DNA from: Litorimonas sp964490745
GTDB lineage: Bacteria > Pseudomonadota > Alphaproteobacteria > Caulobacterales > Maricaulaceae
Assembly (NCBI GenBank): GCA_964490745.1
Contig: CAZBDT010000002.1
Coordinates: 1 to 55,086, forward strand
DNA: 55,086 nt
Direction of reading: 5' to 3'
The position numbers and the translations under genes are program-made. The notes under the pieces are model-generated. The model was not told the DNA's origin, ran no database searches, and saw only the letters and a list, made by a program, of their open reading frames with translations. Below are positions 1 to 8,215 of this stretch, in pieces. Numbering within the stretch: the stretch's first letter is position 1; every line of letters starts with the position of its first letter.

Positions 1-541
1 AAACAGGACGTGCCCGCAGAGTTGATCTTCTGATGGTGTACCAGAAGGTATAATTTAGTTTTGTTTTACAGAAGACCTCTTGATTAGGTTGTAAATCTAA
101 TCCCCCGCATTTGGCTTACGCCATTTGCTCGGCTCTGCGGCAACAGTTTTTGATGCAACGGTTGGGGGTCCCACAGTTAATCCGTTCCGGTCATGCAAAT
201 CATGAGGCCGCATCATCTGGTTAGGATGACCAAACCTGTCAGCACGCGACGTTTCCTACCGCCGCATACCGACCCCACCTCTTTTAAAGGTGGTCACAAC
301 AGCCCCGGTTAACGCCCAGTGGTCAACGCTCGCCGCAAAAGGCCCGGCACAGTCTTGGTCTCACCCAAGATGCTCAGCCCTGCCGTCTTCCAAACCAGAT
401 AGAGAGCGCTACCCTGTCCAATGTTTGAAAGAACCCATGTAATATGACCCCCAAATCCCAATTTAAGGATTATTCTCTCAAATAAATTGTAAGGTTTTGA
501 AATGCCTCACTAAATGAAAAACGAATTTCGAGATATAAATG
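1..541. other. Non-coding left edge with several stem-loops
   Basis: No reading frame here has a convincing start and family resemblance. Short stem-loops are visible: CTTCTG (27-32) with CAGAAG (42-47); GATTAG (82-87) with CTAATC (97-102); CCGCA (105-109) with TGCGG (136-140), enclosing GGC/GCC (113-115/120-122); CCACCT (275-280) with AGGTGG (288-293). The minus strand has one open stretch of about 64 codons (roughly 506 down to 312) without an ATG, GTG or good ribosome-binding site. A structured RNA or a decayed gene cut by the window edge are both possible. I could not match it to tmRNA, RNase P, 6S or SRP RNA by eye. Confidence 0.35.
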
Positions 542-1531
542 TTAAACCTCCACCACGACTTTACCCGTGGCCGCCCCACTCGTCAGACGGGCATAGGTTT
601 TACCGACGTCGGCCAATTTAAACTGCGTATCATCCAGCAGTGGCGTAAGGGCCTCTGCATCTACGATTGCGGCGATATCGCGTAAGATCGCGCCGTGTGT
701 TTCGCGCTTATAATTATGCAGCATCTGGATCAGCATAAAGACGACATGGACTGACAGGCCTTTGAAATGGGCGAGCGATAAATCGAGCTCCAGCAGTGAA
801 ACGGTCGTGACGATATGGGCGTTCAGGGCGGCGGCCTCGAAAGATGTCGCCATATTTTCTCCGCCGACAGAATCATAGATCACGTCAAATCCTGCACCGC
901 CGGTATGTTTGGCAACATAATCCTCGACGCTGTTCGATTTATAATTAATCGGTGTGGCGCCGTAGCTTTTCACAATCTCGGCCTGTGCGTCTTTGCTGAT
1001 GGTGGAAAAGACATTTGCCCCGTGATGTTTGGCGAGTTGTACAGCCACGTGACCAACGCCGCCCGTGCCGCCATGGACCAGGACATTTTTGTCTTTCAGC
1101 GTCCCGACTCTCTCTAAGCCTTCATAAGCGGTAATCGCGACGAGCGGTAAAGCCGCCGCCTGACGCATGGACAGCGTTGTGGGTTTATGCGCAATCAGTT
1201 TGGCATCCGCGACCATATATTCGGCCAATGCGCCTTTCAGATCGGCCAGACCTCCGGCGCAGCCATAGACTTCATCACCGACGGAAAACTCTGTGACGCC
1301 TTCACCCACAGCCTCCACAGTTCCGGTAAAATCCATGCCTAAAATGGCAGGCAGGTCAGGCGCGAAGGGCAGTTGCTCTTGCCCCATGACGCGGATCATT
1401 GTGTCGACCGTATTTACACTTGTCGCCGCAATGCGGACCACAACATGGCCGGGTTTCGCCTCAGTCTTTGGCATATCGGCCAGCTCAAATTCAGCTGTCT
1501 CGCCATAGCTATTCAGGATCATGGCTTTCAT
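542..1531 (-). CDS. Zinc-independent alcohol dehydrogenase / quinone oxidoreductase (MDR family)
   Basis: A 329-residue medium-chain dehydrogenase/reductase of the quinone-oxidoreductase type. It has the N-terminal GroES-like fold (about 1-120) and a Rossmann NAD(P)H-binding domain with GGTGGVG at 154-160. The structural and catalytic zinc cysteine clusters of true alcohol dehydrogenases are not visible, which fits the QOR branch. The expected reaction is NAD(P)H-dependent reduction of quinones or enones in the cytoplasm. It starts 7 nt after the stop of the upstream SDR gene, so the two are probably co-transcribed and controlled by the divergent HxlR regulator. The substrate cannot be read from the sequence. 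Confidence 0.85.
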   Translation of the reverse strand: MKAMILNSYGETAEFELADMPKTEAKPGHVVVRIAATSVNTVDTMIRVMGQEQLPFAPDLPAILGMDFTGTVEAVGEGVTEFSVGDEVYGCAGGLADLKGALAEYMVADAKLIAHKPTTLSMRQAAALPLVAITAYEGLERVGTLKDKNVLVHGGTGGVGHVAVQLAKHHGANVFSTISKDAQAEIVKSYGATPINYKSNSVEDYVAKHTGGAGFDVIYDSVGGENMATSFEAAALNAHIVTTVSLLELDLSLAHFKGLSVHVVFMLIQMLHNYKRETHGAILRDIAAIVDAEALTPLLDDTQFKLADVGKTYARLTSGAATGKVVVEV

Positions 1532-1538
1532 TTTGATT

Positions 1539-2342
1539 TTACTTTTCGTTTAAAAGCGATGGCAGCAAAGCCTCCATCCACTCTATAATCTGTTTATTCT
1601 TTTGCGGGTTCATTGCGTCAGGGTGCGGAGAGGCGAATTGGCCGCTATCATTATCAAAATAGTGCCCATTGGACTCCGAATATTGAGGACCGGTCGCCAA
1701 GCGGGTCAGGATATCTGATCCAATGGCGATATCTTTCCCGTCAGAGCCATAAGCCTCTTTGACCATTTTCGTTCTAAGGAAGGAGCCGGGATTGACGCTA
1801 ATAATCGTCGGGCCATTTTCGAGCGTGTCCGCCATATGGCGCGACCACATGGTCAGCGCCAATTTGCTCTGCGCATAGGCGGCTCCGTCTGAGAGTTGCG
1901 TCTCCCCGAAAAAGGCACTGCGACTGACCGGGGCTTGGGCGGCGGAGGATAAATTCAAAATGCGACCCGTATTGCTCATCAGCGGCAAGAGCCGCTGCAT
2001 TAGAAAATAAGGCGCGATGGTGTTCACCACAAAGCGAATATCAAACCCGTCTTTTGTAATGGGTTTGGCTGTTTTGAAAACACCCGCATTATTAATCAGG
2101 ACGTCGAGATGATTATGTTTCGCCGCAATGTCTGTTGCGAGAGTTTGAACGCTTTTTAAATCTGACAAATCCGCGACGTAACTTTCCGCATTTTTCACCG
2201 CGGCGTGTTTATTTTTAACGGCGGATAATTTTTCCGGATTTCGTCCATGTAACAACACGGTGTGACCCTGCGCGGCCAAGCTTTTTGCCGCTTCCAAGCC
2301 GATTCCGTCCGTTGATCCCGTGATAAGGATGGTTTTGCGCAT
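1539..2342 (-). CDS. Short-chain dehydrogenase/reductase (SDR)
   Basis: A 267-residue classical SDR. The cofactor motif TGSTDGIG is at 8-15, followed by NNAG and a YAQSK (YxxxK) catalytic pair after the SSA segment. The open frame runs upstream to 2360, but the ATG at 2342 (MRKTILITG) is preferred because GAGAGAGA lies just before it and the Rossmann fold starts immediately. It heads a two-gene unit with the MDR oxidoreductase and is divergent from the HxlR gene. HxlR/SDR/QOR groups usually serve electrophile or quinone detoxification; that role is inferred. Confidence 0.85.
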   Translation of the reverse strand: MRKTILITGSTDGIGLEAAKSLAAQGHTVLLHGRNPEKLSAVKNKHAAVKNAESYVADLSDLKSVQTLATDIAAKHNHLDVLINNAGVFKTAKPITKDGFDIRFVVNTIAPYFLMQRLLPLMSNTGRILNLSSAAQAPVSRSAFFGETQLSDGAAYAQSKLALTMWSRHMADTLENGPTIISVNPGSFLRTKMVKEAYGSDGKDIAIGSDILTRLATGPQYSESNGHYFDNDSGQFASPHPDAMNPQKNKQIIEWMEALLPSLLNEK

Positions 2343-2414
2343 CTGTCTCTCTCTCGTCATAAATTTGACGATTTGAACTTATGGCTTTACAGTCATACAT
2401 GCAACTACGCACGA

Positions 2415-2434
2415 TTTGTGTATATAGGTACAAA
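2415..2434. promoter_or_regulatory. Candidate HxlR operator in the divergent promoter
   Basis: TTTGT (2415-2419) and ACAAA (2430-2434) form an inverted repeat with a 10-bp AT-rich centre, directly before the chosen HxlR start at 2435. HxlR proteins typically bind such dyads in front of their own and divergent target genes. The link is inferred from position and symmetry only. Confidence 0.4.
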
Positions 2435-2788
2435 ATGGATACCGTAAAACAGAACCGACGTTTTGTGCGCTATGATTGTAGCGCTGGATGTCCGGTCGAG
2501 GCTGCATTGGAGCAGATTTCCGGAAAGTGGAAAGGGCTTATCATCTATCATTTATTGGACGAAACTTTACGCTTTAACGAACTCGCCCGCAAAGTCGGGA
2601 CTGTGACGCAGCGCAGCATGACCAAACAATTGCGGGAATTAGAGGCCGCGAATATCGTGAATAGAAAAGTCTATCCCGTTGTTCCGCCAAAAGTGGAATA
2701 TAGCCTGACCGGAAAGGGACGGGATTTATACGCGGTGATTACGGCTCTTGGAGATTGGGGACAAAAATATCCCCTTGAGACAGAATAG
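2435..2788 (+). CDS. HxlR-family winged-helix transcriptional regulator
   Basis: A 117-residue HxlR protein. The family core is present: CPVEAALEQISGKWKG, then LRFNELARKV, the recognition-helix region with QRSMTKQLRELE, and the wing VEYSLTGKGRDL. The start at 2435 (MDTVKQ) is preferred over an upstream in-frame ATG at 2381, because family members begin about here and the upstream extension looks like promoter DNA. Cysteines 15 and 19 lie just before the HTH, at the position used by HxlR-type redox/quinone sensors of the YodB/HypR group. It is divergent from the SDR and MDR oxidoreductase genes, which it probably represses. Confidence 0.88.
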   Translation: MDTVKQNRRFVRYDCSAGCPVEAALEQISGKWKGLIIYHLLDETLRFNELARKVGTVTQRSMTKQLRELEAANIVNRKVYPVVPPKVEYSLTGKGRDLYAVITALGDWGQKYPLETE

Positions 2789-2829
2789 AGAGAGACAGAA
2801 TAGTGAGATCGATCAGGGAGAGACTGATT

Positions 2830-2857
2830 CAGACCGTCGTCACCGCGCGGCGGTCTG
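2830..2857. terminator. Stem-loop between convergent genes
   Basis: CAGACCGTCG (2830-2839) pairs with CGGCGGTCTG (2848-2857), allowing one G-T pair, to give a 10-bp GC-rich stem with an 8-nt loop. It lies between the convergent HxlR and LppC-type genes. There is no T-run on either side, so intrinsic termination is uncertain. Confidence 0.4.
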
Positions 2858-2873
2858 ACAGAGTCTTAAGACC

Positions 2874-4268
2874 CTAACTCCCGCCCTGCACAGATCGCGG
2901 GGCTGGATCGATGACGACAAAGCGGCCATTTCTGATCTGATAGACGGCTAATCCGCGCTCTGGTTTTCCGTCCGCATCAAAGCTGATCAATCCGTCTACG
3001 CCGTAAAAGCCCTCGGGGTTTTCTGCGCGGTCATAGCGTTTTCTTGGGTCTCCATCGGCGACATAGGCCCCCATAAAGACGGCATCATAAGCGAGGCTGG
3101 CAAGTGTTGTCGCCGTTTCACCATAGGTCCGATCATAGGCGTCCAAAAAAGGTTGCTGCGTGTCCTTATCCGGTCCGGCAAAAATTCCGCCATTCAGGGC
3201 CGGTTCGCGAACTGTATCCGGGTCTGCCCATTTCGACGTCCCCAAAAATTGCACGCGTGCCGGGTCGACTTCGTAATAGGGCAGGAGCGGAGCGAGTGAT
3301 CGCAAGGCCGTCCCGCCTTCGGGAAGGAGAATGGTTTCAAAGCTCATCGGCGTCATGCCCCCATTGGCTTTGGCCAGCGCTTCACCTTCCGCATAAAAGG
3401 CGGCAATCCTTTGCGCCGGGAGTTGCATGACGCTGATATCATTGCCTTGATAAGATTCAGACGCGGTCATTTCGCCCGCATTGGCTTTGACTTTGTCGGC
3501 ATAGGCGGCTTTGACGCGGCGGCCATAAGCACTGTCGGGGCCGAGGTAAGCAAAGCGTGTGGCACCTGTGCCGGACACATAATCGACAATGCGGGCGACT
3601 TCGGCTTCCGGTGGGAAGGACAGAAGATAGGTTCCGTCTCCAGCGACTGTTTGATCTGTTGAAAACGCGATCAGCGGCGTTCCGCTTCTGCGCGCCTCTC
3701 GGGAAGACGCTCTCACATTACCCGCCAAAATCGGACCGAGGATCACATCTGCGCCCGCTTTGATCGCCGCTCTGGTCGCTGATCTCGCGCCGGCTTCTGT
3801 GCCTTTCGTGTCCAGCGCGATCAGCAAGACATCCGATCCCGTTCGATCAAAGACGGCCATTTCAGCGGCGCGGTACATGGATTGGGCTTCCTGTGCGAGG
3901 CGGGAAGAGCTTGTCGAAAAGGGTAAGAGCAGCGCCAAACGTTTTGTATCGCGACCCGCCATATGGGGCGGGGTCAATCCATCACGATTGTTGAAATATA
4001 TGCCGTCATCCGCAACTTGATCTGTGTTTGGCGGTTCAACCGCTTCCTCAACATCAGTTACCTCGACCTCTTTAGTTTGATCTTCTTGAGGTGCAGGTGT
4101 CTCAGTTTCTGTCGGTGTTGGCGTAATAGGTTCAACGGGGCGCTGCACAACGGGGGCCGGACTTTGCGGCGGCATTGGCCCCGTTGTCGTGCAGGCGGCC
4201 ATAATCGCCGCACAGCCGCACAGAAGGGAGAGTTTAAAAGCGTGGCCAAATGGATTGTATTTGGGCAT
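2874..4268 (-). CDS. LppC/LpoA-type lipoprotein, penicillin-binding-protein activator
   Basis: A 464-residue lipoprotein. The signal peptide ends in IMAAC with the acylated cysteine at 26. A Pro/Thr/Glu-rich linker (about 30-100) follows, then a type-1 periplasmic-binding-protein fold containing RLALLLPFS and ADVILGPILAGNV. This architecture is that of the alphaproteobacterial LppC family, related to LpoA, the outer-membrane activator of the peptidoglycan synthase PBP1A. A role in wall growth is inferred from the family. It is divergent from rsmI, the usual arrangement in proteobacteria. Confidence 0.82.
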   Translation of the reverse strand: MPKYNPFGHAFKLSLLCGCAAIMAACTTTGPMPPQSPAPVVQRPVEPITPTPTETETPAPQEDQTKEVEVTDVEEAVEPPNTDQVADDGIYFNNRDGLTPPHMAGRDTKRLALLLPFSTSSSRLAQEAQSMYRAAEMAVFDRTGSDVLLIALDTKGTEAGARSATRAAIKAGADVILGPILAGNVRASSREARRSGTPLIAFSTDQTVAGDGTYLLSFPPEAEVARIVDYVSGTGATRFAYLGPDSAYGRRVKAAYADKVKANAGEMTASESYQGNDISVMQLPAQRIAAFYAEGEALAKANGGMTPMSFETILLPEGGTALRSLAPLLPYYEVDPARVQFLGTSKWADPDTVREPALNGGIFAGPDKDTQQPFLDAYDRTYGETATTLASLAYDAVFMGAYVADGDPRKRYDRAENPEGFYGVDGLISFDADGKPERGLAVYQIRNGRFVVIDPAPRSVQGGS

Positions 4269-4344
4269 ATGTGTCTAACCTTCTGTGCCTGAACGTATCA
4301 GGCGCGTTTCGCGGAAAAAATATAACGTGTCGAAAACAAATACT

Positions 4345-5217
4345 ATGACGCCGCAGCCCGGCCCGCAATACCTAAGCGGGGAATCGCGCAGCTCTCTTAC
4401 ACCCGGACTATATGTCGTCGCGACGCCGATTGGCAATTTGCGGGATATTACTTTGCGCGCCTTGGATGTGTTGGGCGGCGCAGACCGTATTTTAGCCGAA
4501 GATACACGGCAGACAGGCAAATTATGTGAAGCATATGACATATCAGCCAAACTAACCGCCTATCATGACCACAATGCGGCAGCCCGTATTCCGCAGGTGC
4601 TGGGCTGGTTGGAAGACGGGCAGTCTGTCGCGCTCGTCTCTGATGCGGGGACGCCGCTGGTCTCTGATCCGGGGTTTAAACTGGTTCGCGCAGCCGTGGC
4701 GGCCGGACATGATGTGTTTCCATTGCCGGGGGCGTCGGCCGTCTTAGCGGGCCTTGTGAAATCGGGATTGCCCAGTGATAAATTCCTCTTTGCCGGATTC
4801 CTGCCGGCCAAATCTGCCGCACGCAAACGCGAATTGGAAAGCTTAAAATCTGTCCCCGCAACGCTCATCTTTTTTGAGACAGGTCCAAGGATTAAGGCCG
4901 CCGTGACAGATATGGCCGCGGTTTTAGGCGCGCGTGATGTTGTCCTGACTCGGGAGCTGACTAAACGTTATGAAGAGGCGCGTCAGGGAAGTTTTGACGA
5001 ACTCATCCAATCTATCGACGCAGACCCGCCGCGGGGTGAACTCGTCCTTCTGGTCGGCCCACCAACAGAGGATAACAGTTGGGATGAAGCCCGCGTCAAA
5101 TCGGCCTTGGAACAGATCATCCCGGATGAAGGCGTGAAACGCGCCAGCGCGCAAGTGGCAGAGCTCTCAGGCTGGGCCAAGCGTGACATCTATGCTTTGG
5201 CCTTATCCCTAAAATGA
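4345..5217 (+). CDS. rsmI: 16S rRNA (cytidine(1402)-2'-O)-methyltransferase
   Basis: RsmI methylates the 2'-hydroxyl of C1402 in 16S rRNA, in the decoding centre. The SAM-binding tetrapyrrole-methylase fold is clear from LYVVATPIGNLRDITLRAL, ILAEDTRQT, VALVSDAGTPLVSDPG and the FPLPGASA motif. Length from the ATG at 4345 (290 residues) suits the family. A GTG start at 4285 would add 20 residues that look non-conserved. It overlaps the next gene, yraN, by ATGA. Confidence 0.93.
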   Translation: MTPQPGPQYLSGESRSSLTPGLYVVATPIGNLRDITLRALDVLGGADRILAEDTRQTGKLCEAYDISAKLTAYHDHNAAARIPQVLGWLEDGQSVALVSDAGTPLVSDPGFKLVRAAVAAGHDVFPLPGASAVLAGLVKSGLPSDKFLFAGFLPAKSAARKRELESLKSVPATLIFFETGPRIKAAVTDMAAVLGARDVVLTRELTKRYEEARQGSFDELIQSIDADPPRGELVLLVGPPTEDNSWDEARVKSALEQIIPDEGVKRASAQVAELSGWAKRDIYALALSLK

Positions 5218-5591
5218 GAGATCGCCGCGCGAGAGAAATTGAAGGCCGCAAAGCTGAGGATCATGTTGGGCGCTGGTTGAAATTGCGTGGCTGGAAGATT
5301 CTGGCCGAGCGCTTCAAAGTCTCTGAAGGCGAGATTGACCTGATAGCCCGCAAGAAAAATATGATCGCTTTCGTCGAAGTGAAACAGCGCGAAACCTTGC
5401 CGACGCAGGAAGACCTTGTCACGCAAACCAATATTAGCCGTCTGATGGAGGCCGCTGAAATCTGGGTTGAGCGAAATTTCGAAGCGCTTGGACCTGATTT
5501 CGAAATCCGCTTCGACCTCGCGCTTATTGAGGGCAGGGTCCACCCGCTCGCCAAGGTCAAATATATCGAAAATGCTTTTAGTGGTTTTTAG
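5214..5591 (+). CDS. yraN: YraN family (UPF0102) nuclease-like protein
   Basis: A 125-residue YraN protein of the restriction-endonuclease-like fold. EGEIDLIARKKNMIAFVEVK carries the acidic and Glu-x-Lys positions of the family. It starts inside the rsmI stop (ATGA), so the two are translationally coupled. The last 14 bp overlap the convergent gene at 5578-6090. The cellular role of the family is unclear. Confidence 0.9.
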   Translation: MRDRRAREIEGRKAEDHVGRWLKLRGWKILAERFKVSEGEIDLIARKKNMIAFVEVKQRETLPTQEDLVTQTNISRLMEAAEIWVERNFEALGPDFEIRFDLALIEGRVHPLAKVKYIENAFSGF

Positions 5592-6090
5592 GGCCTACCA
5601 GATCAGAGGTCGGAAAAGGTAAGGGCTGTCGATCCGGGGCGACCCAGTCGCGTCTGGCCTCGACAGAAAATAGTACAGGCTTGGTCCAATACGATAAAAT
5701 CCAATCCGATTGCCCATACTCGGAATCGAGCAGCCTGTTTGCGATGTCGTAAAGGGCCATATGTTGAGGGGCTCCGGCTAAGATATGTTTTGCCGCCAAG
5801 AGCGATGCCATCGTGATACTATGGTGATATCCGCTTGCGTCCGTATTTTCGACGCCTGTAGCTTCGTTATATCTACGAATAATCTCAGGGAGAGCGGTAA
5901 ACGGATCTTCATTTGGGTCAGCCAGCATTGAGAGGGCCACCGCAAAATGCGCGGCATGCGTCCAGTCGGATTTTAGAAGTGTCCGCGCCACTAAAACTTC
6001 ATAAATTTCAGTCAATTGAGTGTTGGATGTAAAGGGCTGTCCCATGGCTTGAAGATGAATTTTGAACCGCTGACTGTCAATATCATTCAA
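5578..6090 (-). CDS. Conserved-looking hypothetical protein, WTHxxH / GYHxSIT motifs
   Basis: A 170-residue, probably cytoplasmic protein without signal peptide or membrane segment. It is mostly helical by appearance, with WTHAAH at 43-48, IIRRYNEATG around 70-79 and GYHHSIT at 87-93. The spaced histidines could form a metal or active site. I do not recognise a named family with certainty. It converges on yraN with a 14-bp overlap and is divergent from the BON lipoprotein gene, so it has its own promoter. The start is not firmly fixed, because no strong ribosome-binding site precedes the ATG. Confidence 0.65.
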   Translation of the reverse strand: MNDIDSQRFKIHLQAMGQPFTSNTQLTEIYEVLVARTLLKSDWTHAAHFAVALSMLADPNEDPFTALPEIIRRYNEATGVENTDASGYHHSITMASLLAAKHILAGAPQHMALYDIANRLLDSEYGQSDWILSYWTKPVLFSVEARRDWVAPDRQPLPFPTSDLVGPKNH

Positions 6091-6139
6091 GTGGTATTCG
6101 GTAACCTTCCGTTCACCCTGTTCGTTTAGATTTACCTTT

Positions 6140-7090
6140 ATGAAACATCTACTCCAACCTGTCTTGATCTTATGTCTCGCGGCCAGCGTGTCGGGCTGTG
6201 CTGTGGCGACGGCGGGGATAAAGAAAGGCGATGAGCGGAATTTTGTTCGCTCTGTGAAAGATGTGAACGCCGAACGTGTGATTAAGGCTCGGATGACACG
6301 CGCCTATGATTTCAAGCTAAAAGGTGTCGATGTCGAAGTCGCAGAAGGCATCGTTCTGCTGGCTGGGAATGTCCCGTCACAAAATGATAAGATCGAAGCT
6401 GCCCGGATTGCTTGGTCCGCTCGCGGGATTGAACAAGTCGGCAATGAAATTATGGTGAAAGGCAAACAGTCTTTTATACGGAATACGAAAGACGGCATTT
6501 TAGAAAAATCTGTGCGCACACGACTCATCGCAGATAAGTTAGTCAAAGCACGCAATTTTAACATCGAAACTCATGATGGCATTGTCTATGTTATGGGTGT
6601 CGCACGCACCCAGGCCGAGTTGAAACGCGCTGCGAAGATCGCAGCCACGACACGCGGTGCAAAACAGGTGATCTCCTATGCCCGCATCGCTGATCTTCCC
6701 GATCAAAACACGATGGAAAATTTAGGTCCCGTACAGGGCCAAGCCGGTCAGCAAAGAGCGCTGCCGAGCATCTTACAATCCGCACCCAGCGTCGCGGTTC
6801 CGCAGGCTCCGTCATATGAAGCGCAAAGCCCGGCCCCGATCACAAATGCACCGCTAAATCAGCCCATTCCATTCGTCGCACCAACGGCGCCGGAAGAAAT
6901 AGATATGGGCGAGCGTTTGGGCAAAGAATTACCCTCTGACGATGAACTGGGCGCATATCGGACGGGACAAGCGGGAGAAGCTGTCTCTGTTATTGAGAGC
7001 GCACCTTACTATGTCGATCCGGATACGGGCGAAGAAATCCCAATTCGGTTCGATAAAGACGGGAACATTGTGCCTTTAGTCATTCGATGA
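6140..7090 (+). CDS. BON-domain lipoprotein
   Basis: A 316-residue envelope lipoprotein. The signal peptide ends in SVSGC (cysteine 20). Two BON domains follow, about 45-110 and 118-190; the pattern 'VEVAEGIVLLAGNV ... AARIAWSARGIEQVGNEI' recurs as 'IETHDGIVYVMGVA ... AAKIAATTRGAKQVISYA'. A long Pro/Gln/Ala-rich tail follows. BON domains bind phospholipids, and DolP/OsmY-type proteins act in envelope integrity. It stands between yraN and gshB, a common alphaproteobacterial arrangement. Confidence 0.85.
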   Translation: MKHLLQPVLILCLAASVSGCAVATAGIKKGDERNFVRSVKDVNAERVIKARMTRAYDFKLKGVDVEVAEGIVLLAGNVPSQNDKIEAARIAWSARGIEQVGNEIMVKGKQSFIRNTKDGILEKSVRTRLIADKLVKARNFNIETHDGIVYVMGVARTQAELKRAAKIAATTRGAKQVISYARIADLPDQNTMENLGPVQGQAGQQRALPSILQSAPSVAVPQAPSYEAQSPAPITNAPLNQPIPFVAPTAPEEIDMGERLGKELPSDDELGAYRTGQAGEAVSVIESAPYYVDPDTGEEIPIRFDKDGNIVPLVIR

Positions 7091-7210
7091 AACTGGTATA
7101 TTAGTCAAAAATTAGCTGGCCTTAACGCGCTTCTTTATCCATTCAGCCTGGCGTCAGATTTGTTTTGTAATGTTATTTTTAAATCATCTATTCATTACAA
7201 TAGGACCGTC

Positions 7211-7765
7211 ATGACCTTGTCTAAACATCTCTTTTTGGGGATCGCTGTTATCTCTATGTCTGCCTGCCAGACGGTGCCATCTGCCAATTTGGCGAGTCCA
7301 AATGACATATTGCTGTCTGATATTACGACATCCAGTGTTGGAAGTTCCGCTGTTCCAACAAAACTGAGCGCGGCAAATCCAACTTGCCTTAAATTTTATG
7401 ACAATACGGCGAATTATATGGCGGCTGTGCAGGCGGCTCAATCGGCTCCGCAGGGCCCATCATCCGGCGGTTTGTTGATGCGAACGCTCATCTTGGGCAC
7501 ATTATCCGGTGTAGCGAGTGGCGGAGTTGCAGCTATTGGTATTGAAAATGCTTTTGCCGAAGCCGCCTTGGCCGGGACAGCCAATCAAGTCACCTATCAG
7601 ATGGGTGGGAAAGCCTATGACAGCGTCATGAAAAAAGACCCGGCAGCTCCGGCTATCCCGGTGAACCAACAATTGGCAAATATTGAAAATGCAGCCAAGC
7701 TCATCGGATGCCCAGCGCCGGATGCGAATGCCTTGGCCCCGGTTCGAGCGGCAGTTCAGCCTTAG
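7211..7765 (+). CDS. Hypothetical lipoprotein
   Basis: From the ATG at 7211 the product is 184 residues, with a lipoprotein signal ending in SMSAC (cysteine 19). A GGLLMRTLILGTLSGVASGG stretch in the middle could be a glycine-rich membrane-inserting hairpin. The in-frame ATG at 7160 would put 17 unlikely residues before the signal peptide and is rejected. A strong intrinsic terminator follows at 7814-7846. Function unknown. Confidence 0.7.
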   Translation: MTLSKHLFLGIAVISMSACQTVPSANLASPNDILLSDITTSSVGSSAVPTKLSAANPTCLKFYDNTANYMAAVQAAQSAPQGPSSGGLLMRTLILGTLSGVASGGVAAIGIENAFAEAALAGTANQVTYQMGGKAYDSVMKKDPAAPAIPVNQQLANIENAAKLIGCPAPDANALAPVRAAVQP

Positions 7766-7813
7766 TCATAAAATTTTGATGATCCGATATTGTTCGGGAT
7801 CATGATTTTCAGA

Positions 7814-7846
7814 ACGCGCGCCTTTATCTAAGGCGTGCGTTTTTTT
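7814..7846 (+). terminator. Intrinsic terminator
   Basis: ACGCGCGCCTT (7814-7824) pairs with AAGGCGTGCGT (7830-7840), with one G-T pair and a 5-nt loop, followed directly by a run of T to 7846. It ends the transcript of the upstream lipoprotein gene. Confidence 0.88.
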
Positions 7847-7870
7847 GACTTCTTCGGTCTTAAATAAAGT

Positions 7871-8215
7871 CTACTTAACGCCGTAAGTCTCTTGGACGGT
7901 TTTAGTCCAGCCGATGGTCATATTGCCATCTTGCTCAATCACAGGGCGCTTCATTAAAGTTGGGTTTCGTTCCAAAAGGTCCAAAGCCGTTTCGCGGTTT
8001 AATCCGTTTTTTTGAGCGTCTGATAAGCCGCGCCATGTTGTCGAGCGCTTATTGACGAGGGCTTCATATCCGAGCGCGTTTTCTAAAGCTGACAACGTGG
8101 CTGCATCCAATCCGTCTGCGCGGACGTCATGCAAATCAGGGGCGTGTCCAGCGGCTTGCAAGGCTTTGATAGCTTTTTTGCAGGTGTCGCAATTTTTTAG
8201 ATGATAAATTTTCAT
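7871..8215 (-). CDS. ArsC/Spx-family thioredoxin-fold protein
   Basis: A 114-residue protein of the arsenate-reductase/Spx family. It has the N-terminal CxxC (NCDTCKKA) and the family C-terminal segment LMKRPVI. The sequence resembles the YffB/Spx-like branch rather than genuine arsenate reductases, so glutathione- or thiol-dependent reduction of an unknown substrate is likelier than arsenate detoxification. It is the last gene of a four-gene minus-strand operon; its ATG overlaps the stop of the lipase gene. Confidence 0.82.
   Translation of the reverse strand: MKIYHLKNCDTCKKAIKALQAAGHAPDLHDVRADGLDAATLSALENALGYEALVNKRSTTWRGLSDAQKNGLNRETALDLLERNPTLMKRPVIEQDGNMTIGWTKTVQETYGVK

Noticed and set aside
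7871..8215. Second arsenate reductase
   Set aside because: CxxC at the N-terminus and sequence context fit the YffB/Spx-like branch, and the gene is in an unrelated operon.
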